Source: Hyphomicrobiales bacterium
Lineage (GTDB): Bacteria; Pseudomonadota; Alphaproteobacteria; Rhizobiales; Xanthobacteraceae
Assembly (NCBI GenBank): GCA_017304505.1
Contig: JAFKKQ010000362.1
Coordinates: 1 to 11,386 of the forward strand
Direction of reading: 5' to 3'
Length of the DNA: 11,386 nucleotides
Numbering within the stretch: the stretch's first letter is position 1; each line of letters begins with the position of its first letter. Position numbers and translations under genes: made by a program. Shown here piece after piece: positions 1-5,874 of the stretch. The notes under the pieces were generated by a model that had not been told where the DNA came from, ran no database searches, and saw only the letters and a list, made by a program, of their open reading frames with translations.

Positions 1-1
1 C

Positions 2-388
2 GGCGCGGCGCGGCACGGCTACACGGTCGGTTATGTCGAGCGGCGGCGCGGCGATCGCGACGGTGCGCCGGCGCCGCTGACCGGGGTCAGCCTGACGCTT
101 GCCGGAAAAACCGTGCCGCTGAAGGTTATCGCATCCCGGGTCAAGCGGACGACGCAGGGGCTCGAGACGGCCGCCAGCGGTCCCATGACAAACGACCTGC
201 TGAAGACCTTCGCCGCCTACGGCAGCCGCTCGCTCGTCGTCGAAACTGCGAGCGACGACGATTCGAGTACGGCGATCCGTGTCGGCAACGCCGGCATGGT
301 GGCGGGGCTGCGGGGACTGGAGGCGCGTTGCGCCGCGGGCTCGCCGATCCGCAACACGGCCCGCACCGGCGTGCGGCAGGGCGGTTAG
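2..388 (+). CDS. Uncharacterised protein, 3' end only
   Basis: An open frame enters from the left edge and ends at TAG (386-388), giving 128 visible codons plus stop; the start lies outside the window. The GTG at 113 is internal, because the upstream codons (GYTVGYVERRRGD...) stay open and read as protein. The visible part is rich in short beta-type stretches (LTGVSLTLAG, KTVPLKVIA, SRSLVVETAS). It ends in a small helix-like segment, VGNAGMVAGLRGLEARC, with one Cys near the C-terminus. That layout is reminiscent of small periplasmic beta proteins such as the IalB type, but this is only an impression and I do not recognise the family. It runs convergent with the scaffold gene on the other strand, 17 bases away. 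The function is unknown. Confidence 0.6.
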   Translation, partial: GAARHGYTVGYVERRRGDRDGAPAPLTGVSLTLAGKTVPLKVIASRVKRTTQGLETAASGPMTNDLLKTFAAYGSRSLVVETASDDDSSTAIRVGNAGMVAGLRGLEARCAAGSPIRNTARTGVRQGG

Positions 389-405
389 GCGGTCGGTCTG
401 CCTCG

Positions 406-894
406 CTAGGGCGTTTTGGCGGTGGCGGTTTCGAGTGCGGGCTGTCCGCCGGCGGGGTTCTGACGCTTGCTCTCGATCTGGCCGATGGCGTCCACCACGG
501 CGTCGAAGGTGAGCAGGGTGGAAGCATGGCGCGCTTTATAGTCGCGCACCGGCTCCAGAACCGCGATGTCGGCCCAGCGGCCGTCCTTGGGCGGCTCGCC
601 GTTTTCTTTCAACATCCTGCGCACGGAGTCCCGCAGCTTGCGCAACTCGTCGGCCTTCGCACCGATGACATGGCTTGCCATGATCGAGGACGAAGCCTGG
701 CCGAGGGCGCAGGCTTTCACCACGTGGGCGAAATCGGTGATGGTGTCGCCATCCATCTTGAGATCGACGGTTACGGTCGAACCGCACAGCTTGGAGTGGG
801 CCGTGGCGGAGGCATCAGGTTCCTCCAGGCGGCCAATACGTGGAATATTGCCCGCCAGTTCCAGGATGCGGCGGTTGTAGACCTCGTTGAGCAT
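406..894 (-). CDS. NifU/IscU-like Fe-S cluster scaffold protein
   Basis: A 162-residue protein of the IscU/SufU/NifU-N fold, which assembles [2Fe-2S] clusters in the cytoplasm and passes them to apo-proteins. The N-terminal signature YNRRILELAGNIPR (6-19) is typical. The first ligand Cys lies in SKLCGST (C37) and the second in ACALGQASSS (C62). The third family Cys should fall in the RHASTLLTF stretch, but Ala124 sits there, so only two Cys are present in the whole protein. The tail (133-162) is Pro/Ala-rich and probably disordered. ATG at 892-894 is the furthest upstream start in frame; no strong Shine-Dalgarno is visible. The gene diverges from folE. FolE is a zinc enzyme, so the pairing is positional rather than a shared reaction. 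The family call is firm, but a classical three-Cys scaffold role is doubtful. Confidence 0.85.
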   Translation of the reverse strand: MLNEVYNRRILELAGNIPRIGRLEEPDASATAHSKLCGSTVTVDLKMDGDTITDFAHVVKACALGQASSSIMASHVIGAKADELRKLRDSVRRMLKENGEPPKDGRWADIAVLEPVRDYKARHASTLLTFDAVVDAIGQIESKRQNPAGGQPALETATAKTP

Positions 895-959
895 GGGATC
901 ATCATTTCGCGAGACCGGGACGGACGTGATTGAAGCAGTTTGTGTTCGGTCTCTGGAAG

Positions 960-965
960 ATTATA
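960..965 (-). promoter_or_regulatory. Candidate -10 box for the NifU/IscU-like gene
   Basis: On the minus strand this reads TATAAT, a perfect sigma70-type -10, inside the only AT-rich patch of the divergent intergenic region (959-968). It would give a 5' leader of roughly 60 nt before the ATG at 894. The -35 region about 17 bases upstream (around 983-988, CCGCTC on that strand) is poor. On the plus strand the same patch could serve folE weakly as TTGTGT (940-945), a 16-bp spacer and TATATA (962-967). The patch may therefore be bidirectional. Confidence 0.4.
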
Positions 966-1016
966 TATGGGGCTGTCGGGCCGAGCGGAAAGGGTTTTTG
1001 TTCCGGTTCGGCCGCG

Positions 1017-1174
1017 GCTGCCCCTGATGGGGAGCTATGCAAATGGGGAATGCGGCGTCCAACGGCCTCCGTGCTAAGCACCCGTGCTTCGCATGGACGC
1101 GGTCCGCGATGCGGCACCCGGTGACACACCCGGTCTCCGGCTGAAGTCGAGGGGCCGGTCGAACGGAGAGACCG
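1017..1174 (+). promoter_or_regulatory. Structured folE 5' leader with RBS-pairing hairpin
   Basis: The 280-base gap upstream of folE has no gene but holds three hairpins. First, GCT-g-CCCC/GGGG-AGC (1017-1035) has a TGAT loop. Second, GCGTCC (1055-1060) pairs with GGACGC (1095-1100). It encloses two mutually exclusive small stems, GTGC-TAA-GCAC and AAGCA-CCCG-TGCTT. Third, CGGTCTC (1131-1137) pairs perfectly with GAGACCG (1168-1174), abutting the start codon and covering the 3' half of the GGAGAG Shine-Dalgarno (1165-1170). This would allow translation control of folE. Alphaproteobacterial folE genes are known to carry the folE motif (THF-II riboswitch) here. I could not match its conserved bases by eye, so riboswitch identity is only a possibility. 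Confidence 0.35.
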
Positions 1175-1834
1175 ATGGACGCAGTTGTTAAGCCCTGGCC
1201 CAAGGGCTCGGAACCCGAATTGTCTGATCACGTCCGAGCCGCGCCGCAGCCGGTCGGCGATCGGCCGTCGCGCGAAGAGGCGGAATCGGCCGTGCGCACG
1301 CTGATCGCTTATATCGGCGACAATCCCGATCGCGAGGGCCTGCTCGACACGCCCAAGCGCGTGGTCGGCGCCTATGAGGAGCTTTATCGCGGCTACAAGG
1401 AATGCCCGGCGGAGGCGCTGGAGCGCCAGTTCTCCGAAACCGGCAAGTACGACGACTTTGTGCTGGTGAAGAACATTGCCTTCAACTCGGCGTGCGAGCA
1501 TCACATGATGCCGTTCACCGGCAGGGCTCACATCGCCTACATGCCGGTCGACAAGGTGGTTGGCCTGTCCAAGCTGGCGCGACTGGTCGATGTCTATGCG
1601 CGGCGTCTGCAGACGCAGGAGCACATGAATTCGCAAATTGTTACTGCGATCGAGGAAATCCTCAAGCCGCGCGGCGTGGCGGTGATGCTTGAGGCCGAGC
1701 ACACCTGCATGTCGCTTCGCGGCGTGGAGAAGCCCGGCGCACTTACGGTTACGACCCAGTTTCGCGGCGCATTCCGCGACGATCAGAGCCAGCAGTTGCG
1801 CTTCCTGTCATCGGTGCGGGGCAGCCAGCGCTAG
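1175..1834 (+). CDS. folE: GTP cyclohydrolase I
   Basis: FolE converts GTP to 7,8-dihydroneopterin triphosphate and formate, the first step of tetrahydrofolate (and other pterin) synthesis, in the cytoplasm as a homodecamer. The protein has 219 residues, close to the family norm. The first 30 or so are a non-conserved Pro-rich extension and the catalytic domain fills about 34-205. Zinc ligands are visible as C107 and H110 in SACEHH and C178 in HTCMSLRGV; they match E. coli Cys110, His113 and Cys181. The substrate-loop motif [20 protein letters not shown] (130-149) is intact. ATG at 1175 is preceded by GGAG(AG) at 1165-1170 with good spacing. The gene diverges from the Fe-S scaffold gene and is followed by hisI after about 220 bases with an intervening hairpin, so the two may be transcribed separately. 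Confidence 0.98.
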   Translation: MDAVVKPWPKGSEPELSDHVRAAPQPVGDRPSREEAESAVRTLIAYIGDNPDREGLLDTPKRVVGAYEELYRGYKECPAEALERQFSETGKYDDFVLVKNIAFNSACEHHMMPFTGRAHIAYMPVDKVVGLSKLARLVDVYARRLQTQEHMNSQIVTAIEEILKPRGVAVMLEAEHTCMSLRGVEKPGALTVTTQFRGAFRDDQSQQLRFLSSVRGSQR

Positions 1835-1862
1835 CGAGCCGCTCGCCGTCGGATTTGTTGTC

Positions 1863-1896
1863 AACGCCGGTTCTGGGAAGTCCCAGGGCCGGCGTT
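1863..1896 (+). terminator. Hairpin terminator after folE
   Basis: AACGCCGG-TT-CTGGG (1863-1877) pairs with CCCAG-GG-CCGGCGTT (1882-1896) around an AAGT loop. The stem is 15 bp if the two central T/G oppositions count as U-G wobbles. It starts 29 bases after the folE stop. The downstream sequence is only moderately T-rich (CTGCTTCCGTATGTTT), so termination may be partial or Rho-assisted. The symmetry is seen directly; the terminator role is inferred from position. Confidence 0.6.
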
Positions 1897-2054
1897 CTGC
1901 TTCCGTATGTTTCGACCCGCCCGCGCCGCGGAGTCGCATGTGCGCTTAAGGGTCCGGCAAGGTGGCATGTCCACTCTCACGAGGACCGGTTGCCGCTCCG
2001 GACCGAAGCCGGGGCAAGCGCTAAAGACGAGACCTCAAGCCATAGGCTGTGCCC

Positions 2055-2492
2055 ATGATAGACGAATCGCAGAATCAGGATCGCGAGGAGGGGCTGGCAC
2101 TGGCGCCGAAATTCGACGCCGACGGCCTGGTGACGTGCGTCGCCACCGATGTGTGGACCGGCGACGTGCTGATGGTCGCGCACATGAATGAGGAGGCGCT
2201 CCGCCGCACCATCGAAACCGGTGAGGCCTGGTACTACTCGCGCTCGCGCGGCTCGCTCTGGAAAAAGGGCGAGAGCTCCGGCCACACCCAGCGGGTGACG
2301 GAAATGCGCGTCGACTGTGACCAGGATGCAGTTTGGATCAGGGTCGAGCAGAACGGGCCGGGCGCTTGTCACACCGGCCGCCAGTCTTGTTTTTATCGCG
2401 CCGTCCCGCTGCGCCAGACTGGCCCGGTCACGCTGGAGTTCCGCAACGCCGACAGGGCATTCGATCCGCACGCGATATACGGGGAGAAATAG
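2055..2492 (+). CDS. hisI: Phosphoribosyl-AMP cyclohydrolase
   Basis: HisI opens the purine ring of phosphoribosyl-AMP to give ProFAR, the third step of histidine synthesis, in the cytoplasm. It has 145 residues from ATG 2055, a normal length for the stand-alone enzyme without a fused HisE domain. Family motifs are in order: [10 protein letters not shown] (40-49), [19 protein letters not shown] (59-77) and the metal site DCDQD (D87, C88, D89, D91). These are followed by [12 protein letters not shown] with Cys105 and Cys112. C88, C105 and C112 are the expected zinc ligands and the three Asp bind Mg2+. A GTG at 2049 is in frame two codons upstream; neither start has a strong Shine-Dalgarno, and ATG is preferred. 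No other his gene is in the window. Confidence 0.97.
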   Translation: MIDESQNQDREEGLALAPKFDADGLVTCVATDVWTGDVLMVAHMNEEALRRTIETGEAWYYSRSRGSLWKKGESSGHTQRVTEMRVDCDQDAVWIRVEQNGPGACHTGRQSCFYRAVPLRQTGPVTLEFRNADRAFDPHAIYGEK

Positions 2493-2593
2493 GGCTTGGC
2501 CCGGTTGCGCCGTTATTCGGTGGCAGGCGCGAATGCGCAGCGGCAGTCGATCGCGTATTCTTTCGCCCGCAACGGAGTGGATGAGCAGCTTGC

Positions 2594-2621
2594 TTGCATG
2601 TACCTGGGGTGGCTACATTAT
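2594..2621 (+). promoter_or_regulatory. Candidate promoter of the CnbZ-like gene
   Basis: TTGCAT (2594-2599), a 16-bp spacer and CATTAT (2616-2621) form a plausible sigma70-type promoter. It lies in an AT-richer island within the 239-base gap between hisI and the next gene. Predicted transcription would begin around 2628, at the edge of the palindrome 2630-2650, a layout typical of repression. The hexamers are imperfect, so the assignment is tentative. The rest of the gap shows no gene. Confidence 0.35.
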
Positions 2622-2629
2622 TTCAGATT

Positions 2630-2650
2630 ATGTATCGAGGAGCGATACAT
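2630..2650. promoter_or_regulatory. Candidate operator 1: 21-bp palindrome
   Basis: ATGTATCG-AGGAG-CGATACAT is a perfect inverted repeat with 8-bp arms and a 5-bp spacer, about 80 bases upstream of the CnbZ-like start codon. It has the same arm length, spacer length and core (TGTATC-R ... Y-GATACA) as the palindrome at 5770-5790. I read it as the binding site of a homodimeric repressor or activator. No regulator gene lies in the window, so the protein family is unknown. Confidence 0.6.
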
Positions 2651-2731
2651 CAATAAGCTGCGAAACCTCACAGCTTATTCCGATCGCGGAATAGAGCGGC
2701 CCCGGCGCCGCGCATGATTGGGGGACATTCT

Positions 2732-3493
2732 ATGGCTGCCATGAGGGATTTCGTCGCTGGCGGCTATCGCTACATTCCGGCCGTCTTCCAGTATTCAAGC
2801 GGCGTGGCTGCGCTGCCGTCCTACGAAATCCAGCGCGTCAGTCTCAGCAGGCCGGTGCCGTTGAAAGATGGTTTCAGGCTCATAGAGCAATTCATTACGG
2901 ATGCGGGCCGGCCGCTGACGGCATTTTGCGCCTGCGAGTTGCGTTCGCCCGTGCCGTTCACGCCCGATGGCTTCAGGGACTTCAACAAGATCTACGTCGA
3001 AACGTTGAAGGCATGGGGCATCTACGGCGGCGGCGATGACGACAACCCGGTGGCGCGCAGCAATGTCTGTCCGCAAATCGACCCGCCGGCAGAGCCGTCG
3101 CTGCACGCCTTTTCCTTTACGGTGAAATCGGACAACGCGCAGCCGACGTGCGTGATCTCGGGTTCCGCGGAAGCGCGGGGCGTGAATTTGCCCTACGAGC
3201 AGAAGATGATCCGGTTTGGCGAAACCAGCACCGATGCCATGCGGGAAAAAGCGCGGTTCGTCGTTGGGGAAATGAGTGACCGGCTTGCTGCGCTCGGCTT
3301 CAAATGGGCGGACGTGTCCGCGACTCAACTCTACACCATTTACGATTTCCATTCGTTCTTTGCCGACGAACTTGTCCGACGCGGTGCCGGACGAAACGGA
3401 CTGACATGGCACTTCAACCGGCCGCCGGTGAACGTTCTCACCTTTGAAATGGATTGCCGGTCGGTGGCACTGGAGCGCTTCAAGGCGGTCTGA
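2732..3493 (+). CDS. CnbZ-like (2-aminomuconate deaminase type) protein
   Basis: A 253-residue cytoplasmic protein with no signal peptide. The N-terminus FVAGGYRYIPAVFQYSSGVA (7-26) and overall size recall proteins annotated as 2-amino-5-chloromuconate deaminase CnbZ, from chloronitrobenzene degradation. They release ammonia from 2-aminomuconate-type intermediates. The middle part, LTAFCACELRSP (62-73) followed by FNKIYVETLKAWGIY and NPVARSNVCP (105-114), resembles the strand-helix-strand order of the Rid/YjgF superfamily. The end of that half, CVISGSAEARG, fits a Rid-like strand too, so it may be a divergent two-domain Rid relative. ATG 2732 is chosen because GGGGGA (2720-2725) sits six bases upstream; ATG 2714 in frame has no such site. 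It is preceded by a promoter and operator and followed by terminator-like hairpins, so it may be monocistronic. Family recognition is from memory; the true substrate is unknown. Confidence 0.65.
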   Translation: MAAMRDFVAGGYRYIPAVFQYSSGVAALPSYEIQRVSLSRPVPLKDGFRLIEQFITDAGRPLTAFCACELRSPVPFTPDGFRDFNKIYVETLKAWGIYGGGDDDNPVARSNVCPQIDPPAEPSLHAFSFTVKSDNAQPTCVISGSAEARGVNLPYEQKMIRFGETSTDAMREKARFVVGEMSDRLAALGFKWADVSATQLYTIYDFHSFFADELVRRGAGRNGLTWHFNRPPVNVLTFEMDCRSVALERFKAV

Positions 3494-3504
3494 CGGAGCC
3501 GTCA

Positions 3505-3533
3505 CCCGGTTCCGGGGAGGGCGGGGGCCGCCC
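3505..3533 (+). terminator. GC-rich double hairpin after the CnbZ-like gene
   Basis: Two adjacent inverted repeats follow the stop codon at 3491-3493: CCCG-gttc-CGGG (3505-3516) and GGGCGG-GGG-CCGCCC (3519-3533). No U-tract follows directly; the first T-run is TCTTTTA near 3546-3552. This could be a Rho-aided terminator. The pairing is seen directly and the role is inferred. Confidence 0.35.
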
Positions 3534-3657
3534 GTGCCCGAACCGATCTTTTATGAAAATCGCCGCTTTCTATACCTAGCGGATTTCCATTCCTTCGATA
3601 TCCTGCACCGCAGTCCTGGCGAGGAATTTGCCACGATTCAGCCAAGCGTTCGCAATA

Positions 3658-5601
3658 ATGTTCGAGTCGCGGCCAAGCGGAGGGGCTCCATTGTTTCCAG
3701 CGCGCCAATGTCCTGCTGCTGCAACGTCGTCTTTGCTGATCGCAGGTGTGTTTTTCGCTTTCCTGTCCTCGGGAGGGGGTGCCCAGGCCCGGGTTCTGTC
3801 GGATGCCTGCGGGGACACCGTCGGACTCGCTATCCTGTCTTCGCCCGTTACGCCGTGGAAGGGCGCGCCTTTGCGCGTCGTCTTCACCACGGAGAAGCCG
3901 CTTGAAGGCGAGCTTTCGCTGGTCGCGCCCAATGGCAGCGTCGCAGCCAAGTCTCGTGCGCGCCACGGTGGACCGCCGTATTTCTGGTTTGCCGAGATTG
4001 CGTCTCCGGCTGCGGGGACATGGCAGGTGAAGCTTGCGCGCGACCGGGCGTCGGCCGGATGCGACACGATCACGCGCGAAATCGCCGTGCGTGATAGCGC
4101 GCCGCCGCGGCCGGGCATGACGCCGGGTTTGGCGTGGCCGCTACGCAACACATGGAACCGCGAAACCGAAAACCTGTATTCGGCCTGGATCGAGAAGCTG
4201 TTCGATGCGCCGCTTGACGCGGCGCCGTCGTGGCGGGCGCTGCACGAGGTGCTGCGCGATAAGTCACGCAATATCCTGTTCAACTATCTGGGCCTTCGCG
4301 AGGATGAATCGAACCTTGTCATCCGGCCTGACTGCGCTGACCTTCCGTATTTCTTGCGTGCGTATTTCGCATTCAAAATGGGACTGCCGTTCGGCTACTC
4401 GAATTGCTCGCGGGGCGGTGGCGGCAAGCCGCCGAAGTGCTACCAGTGGCTCAACATCCAGAAGCTGGAGGCGGCGCGGTCCTCGCCGTCTGAGCAGATC
4501 GCCGCGGCAAGTGCGCCGGTGGCAAAGCGCGTCGGGCTCGTCGCATCGTTCGGCCAGGTGTTGAAGGCGACGGCCGATACCGTCCATTCCGCATCCGCGC
4601 GCGCGCCCGATGGCGACGACAACACCGATTATTATCCTGTACCTCTCACGCAGGACACGCTGCGTCCAGGGACCGTATACGTCGATCCATACGGGCACGT
4701 CCTGGTGCTGGCCAAGCGTGTGCCGCAAACGGACGATGCCGCCGGCGTCTTCTTTGCCGTCGATGCGCAGCCTGACGGCACCGTCGCCCGCAAGCGGTTC
4801 TGGCGCGGCAATTTCCTGTTTGCCCAGGATCCCAGGCTCGGGAGCCCCGGTTTCAAGCGCTTTCGGCCGATCGTGCACGAGAAGAACGGCACGCTGCGCC
4901 GTCTGACCAACAACGAAATCGCGAAGAACCCCCAGTACGGCGACTTTTCGCTTGCGCAGACCAAGCTTGGCGTCGAGGCGTTTTATGATCGGATGGATGA
5001 CGTGATGTCGCCCGCTCCGCTTGACCCCATGCGGGCGATGAAGGAGGCGATTACCTCGCTCGAGGAGCAGGTGAACGCGCGCGTCACGTCGGTCGAGAAT
5101 GGCCGCAAATTCCAAAACAGCAAGCGCGGCGAAGCCAGCATGCCGGACGGCGCAGCGATCTTCGAGACGACTGGCGCGTGGGAGGATTTTGCAACGCCGG
5201 CGCGCGACTTGCGTCTGTTGATCGCGATCGATGTCGTTCGCGGCTTTCCGGAGCGGGTCGCGCGGCGGCCCGAGCGGTATGCGATGCCAAAAGGCAAGAG
5301 CGTCGCCGATGTGAAAACCGAATTGCAGAGCGTGCTTGCGTCGGAGCTTTCGAGGCGGAAGTTTTCATATACGCGCAGCGACGGATCGCCGTGGACGCTC
5401 TCTGTCAAGGATGTGGTCGATCGCGTCACGTCGCTTGAGATGGCTTACAACGTAAACGACTGTGTCGAATTGCGGTGGGGTGCGCCGGATAAAAGCGATG
5501 AGGCATCGACGTGCAAACGGCACGCGCCGGGGGCGCAGCGCGCGAAGATGACAAAATACCGTCCGTGGTTCCAGGAGCGGCGTCGGCCGCCGCGCGCTTA
5601 A
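3658..5601 (+). CDS. Exported protein with possible papain/NlpC-like Cys-His pair
   Basis: A large protein (647 residues from ATG 3658) of unrecognised family. An in-frame TTG at 3628 would add ten residues, but its GAGGA lies too close, so ATG is preferred although it lacks a clear Shine-Dalgarno. A signal peptide is evident: a long N-region, hydrophobic core SLLIAGVFFAFLSSGG and AQA as cleavage site, pointing to the periplasm or outside. Counting from ATG 3658, a beta-rich domain follows (about 48-148) with a C51-C135 pair that could form a disulfide. Next comes RPDCADLPYFLRAYFAF with C226 and, 121 residues later, YVDPYGHVLVLAKR with H347. DCADLP plus GHVLV is the Cys-then-His order of NlpC/P60 or papain-like hydrolases. 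The C-terminal third is charged and helical (about 450-590), with a further C602/C619 pair. The hydrolase idea is inference. It has no obvious link to the neighbouring catabolic genes. Confidence 0.75.
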   Translation: MFESRPSGGAPLFPARQCPAAATSSLLIAGVFFAFLSSGGGAQARVLSDACGDTVGLAILSSPVTPWKGAPLRVVFTTEKPLEGELSLVAPNGSVAAKSRARHGGPPYFWFAEIASPAAGTWQVKLARDRASAGCDTITREIAVRDSAPPRPGMTPGLAWPLRNTWNRETENLYSAWIEKLFDAPLDAAPSWRALHEVLRDKSRNILFNYLGLREDESNLVIRPDCADLPYFLRAYFAFKMGLPFGYSNCSRGGGGKPPKCYQWLNIQKLEAARSSPSEQIAAASAPVAKRVGLVASFGQVLKATADTVHSASARAPDGDDNTDYYPVPLTQDTLRPGTVYVDPYGHVLVLAKRVPQTDDAAGVFFAVDAQPDGTVARKRFWRGNFLFAQDPRLGSPGFKRFRPIVHEKNGTLRRLTNNEIAKNPQYGDFSLAQTKLGVEAFYDRMDDVMSPAPLDPMRAMKEAITSLEEQVNARVTSVENGRKFQNSKRGEASMPDGAAIFETTGAWEDFATPARDLRLLIAIDVVRGFPERVARRPERYAMPKGKSVADVKTELQSVLASELSRRKFSYTRSDGSPWTLSVKDVVDRVTSLEMAYNVNDCVELRWGAPDKSDEASTCKRHAPGAQRAKMTKYRPWFQERRRPPRA

Positions 5602-5636
5602 GACACGCGATCCCGAACCGAGGGTGGGCGTTGCGG

Positions 5637-5661
5637 TGGTGCGATTTATTGGACCGCACCA
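5637..5661. terminator. Inverted repeat after the exported-protein gene
   Basis: TGGTGCG (5637-5643) and CGCACCA (5655-5661) are perfect complements around an 11-base AT-rich loop, 35 bases after the stop codon. There is no U-tract. It could be a weak terminator or a protein-binding site; the sequence alone does not decide. Confidence 0.3.
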
Positions 5662-5751
5662 GGTAAGGCCGGCGGCACGAAAGCTGGAGCAGGTTGCCGT
5701 GGCGCTCCGAGAGGGCGGTTTTCCCGTTGCGGGCTGCTGTCTTACGAATTA

Positions 5752-5790
5752 CGATACAAATCATCCATATTGTATCATAATGTGATACAA
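5752..5790 (+). promoter_or_regulatory. Candidate operator 2 with overlapping promoter upstream of the reductase gene
   Basis: TTGTATCA-TAATG-TGATACAA (5770-5790) is a perfect 8-bp inverted repeat with a 5-bp spacer, the same architecture as the site at 2630-2650. A third half-site, CGATACAA (5752-5759), lies upstream in the same orientation as the right arm and 31 bp from it, about three helical turns. A promoter can be drawn inside the array: GATACA (5753-5758), 17 bases, then CATAAT (5776-5781), which matches the -10 consensus at five of six positions. A protein bound here would block RNA polymerase. The symmetry is seen; regulator and promoter are inferred. The rest of the 273-base gap has no gene. 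Confidence 0.6.
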
Positions 5791-5874
5791 AAGATGCCCG
5801 AAGACGATGACTTCGGACGAGTGGCCGATCAATCCGGGCGCCCAGCGAGCCGAGAGTGAGGCTTTGAGACGACC

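Noticed and set aside
1020..1036. CCCC-TGAT-GGGG hairpin as a rho-independent terminator before folE
   Set aside because: No U-tract follows, and it lies within the likely folE leader; it is better treated as leader structure.
902..1702. Minus-strand open frame of 266 codons opposite folE
   Set aside because: It lies antisense to a textbook folE with all zinc ligands, and its translation has no family motifs; it is a shadow of high-GC codon use.
2496..2717. Short plus-strand frame of 73 codons between hisI and the CnbZ-like gene
   Set aside because: It runs through the promoter and palindrome zone, has no Shine-Dalgarno, and its composition differs from neighbouring proteins.
2795..3505. 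Minus-strand open frame of 236 codons opposite the CnbZ-like gene
   Set aside because: Arg/His-rich antisense shadow; the plus-strand gene has a Shine-Dalgarno and recognisable motifs.
4670..4700. GTATAC-containing stretch as a third operator copy
   Set aside because: It lies inside the exported-protein gene and lacks the TGTATC-N7-GATACA arm arrangement.
4264..5115. Minus-strand open frame of 283 codons inside the exported-protein gene
   Set aside because: The plus strand has a signal peptide and one continuous long frame; the antisense product is Arg/His-rich without motifs.
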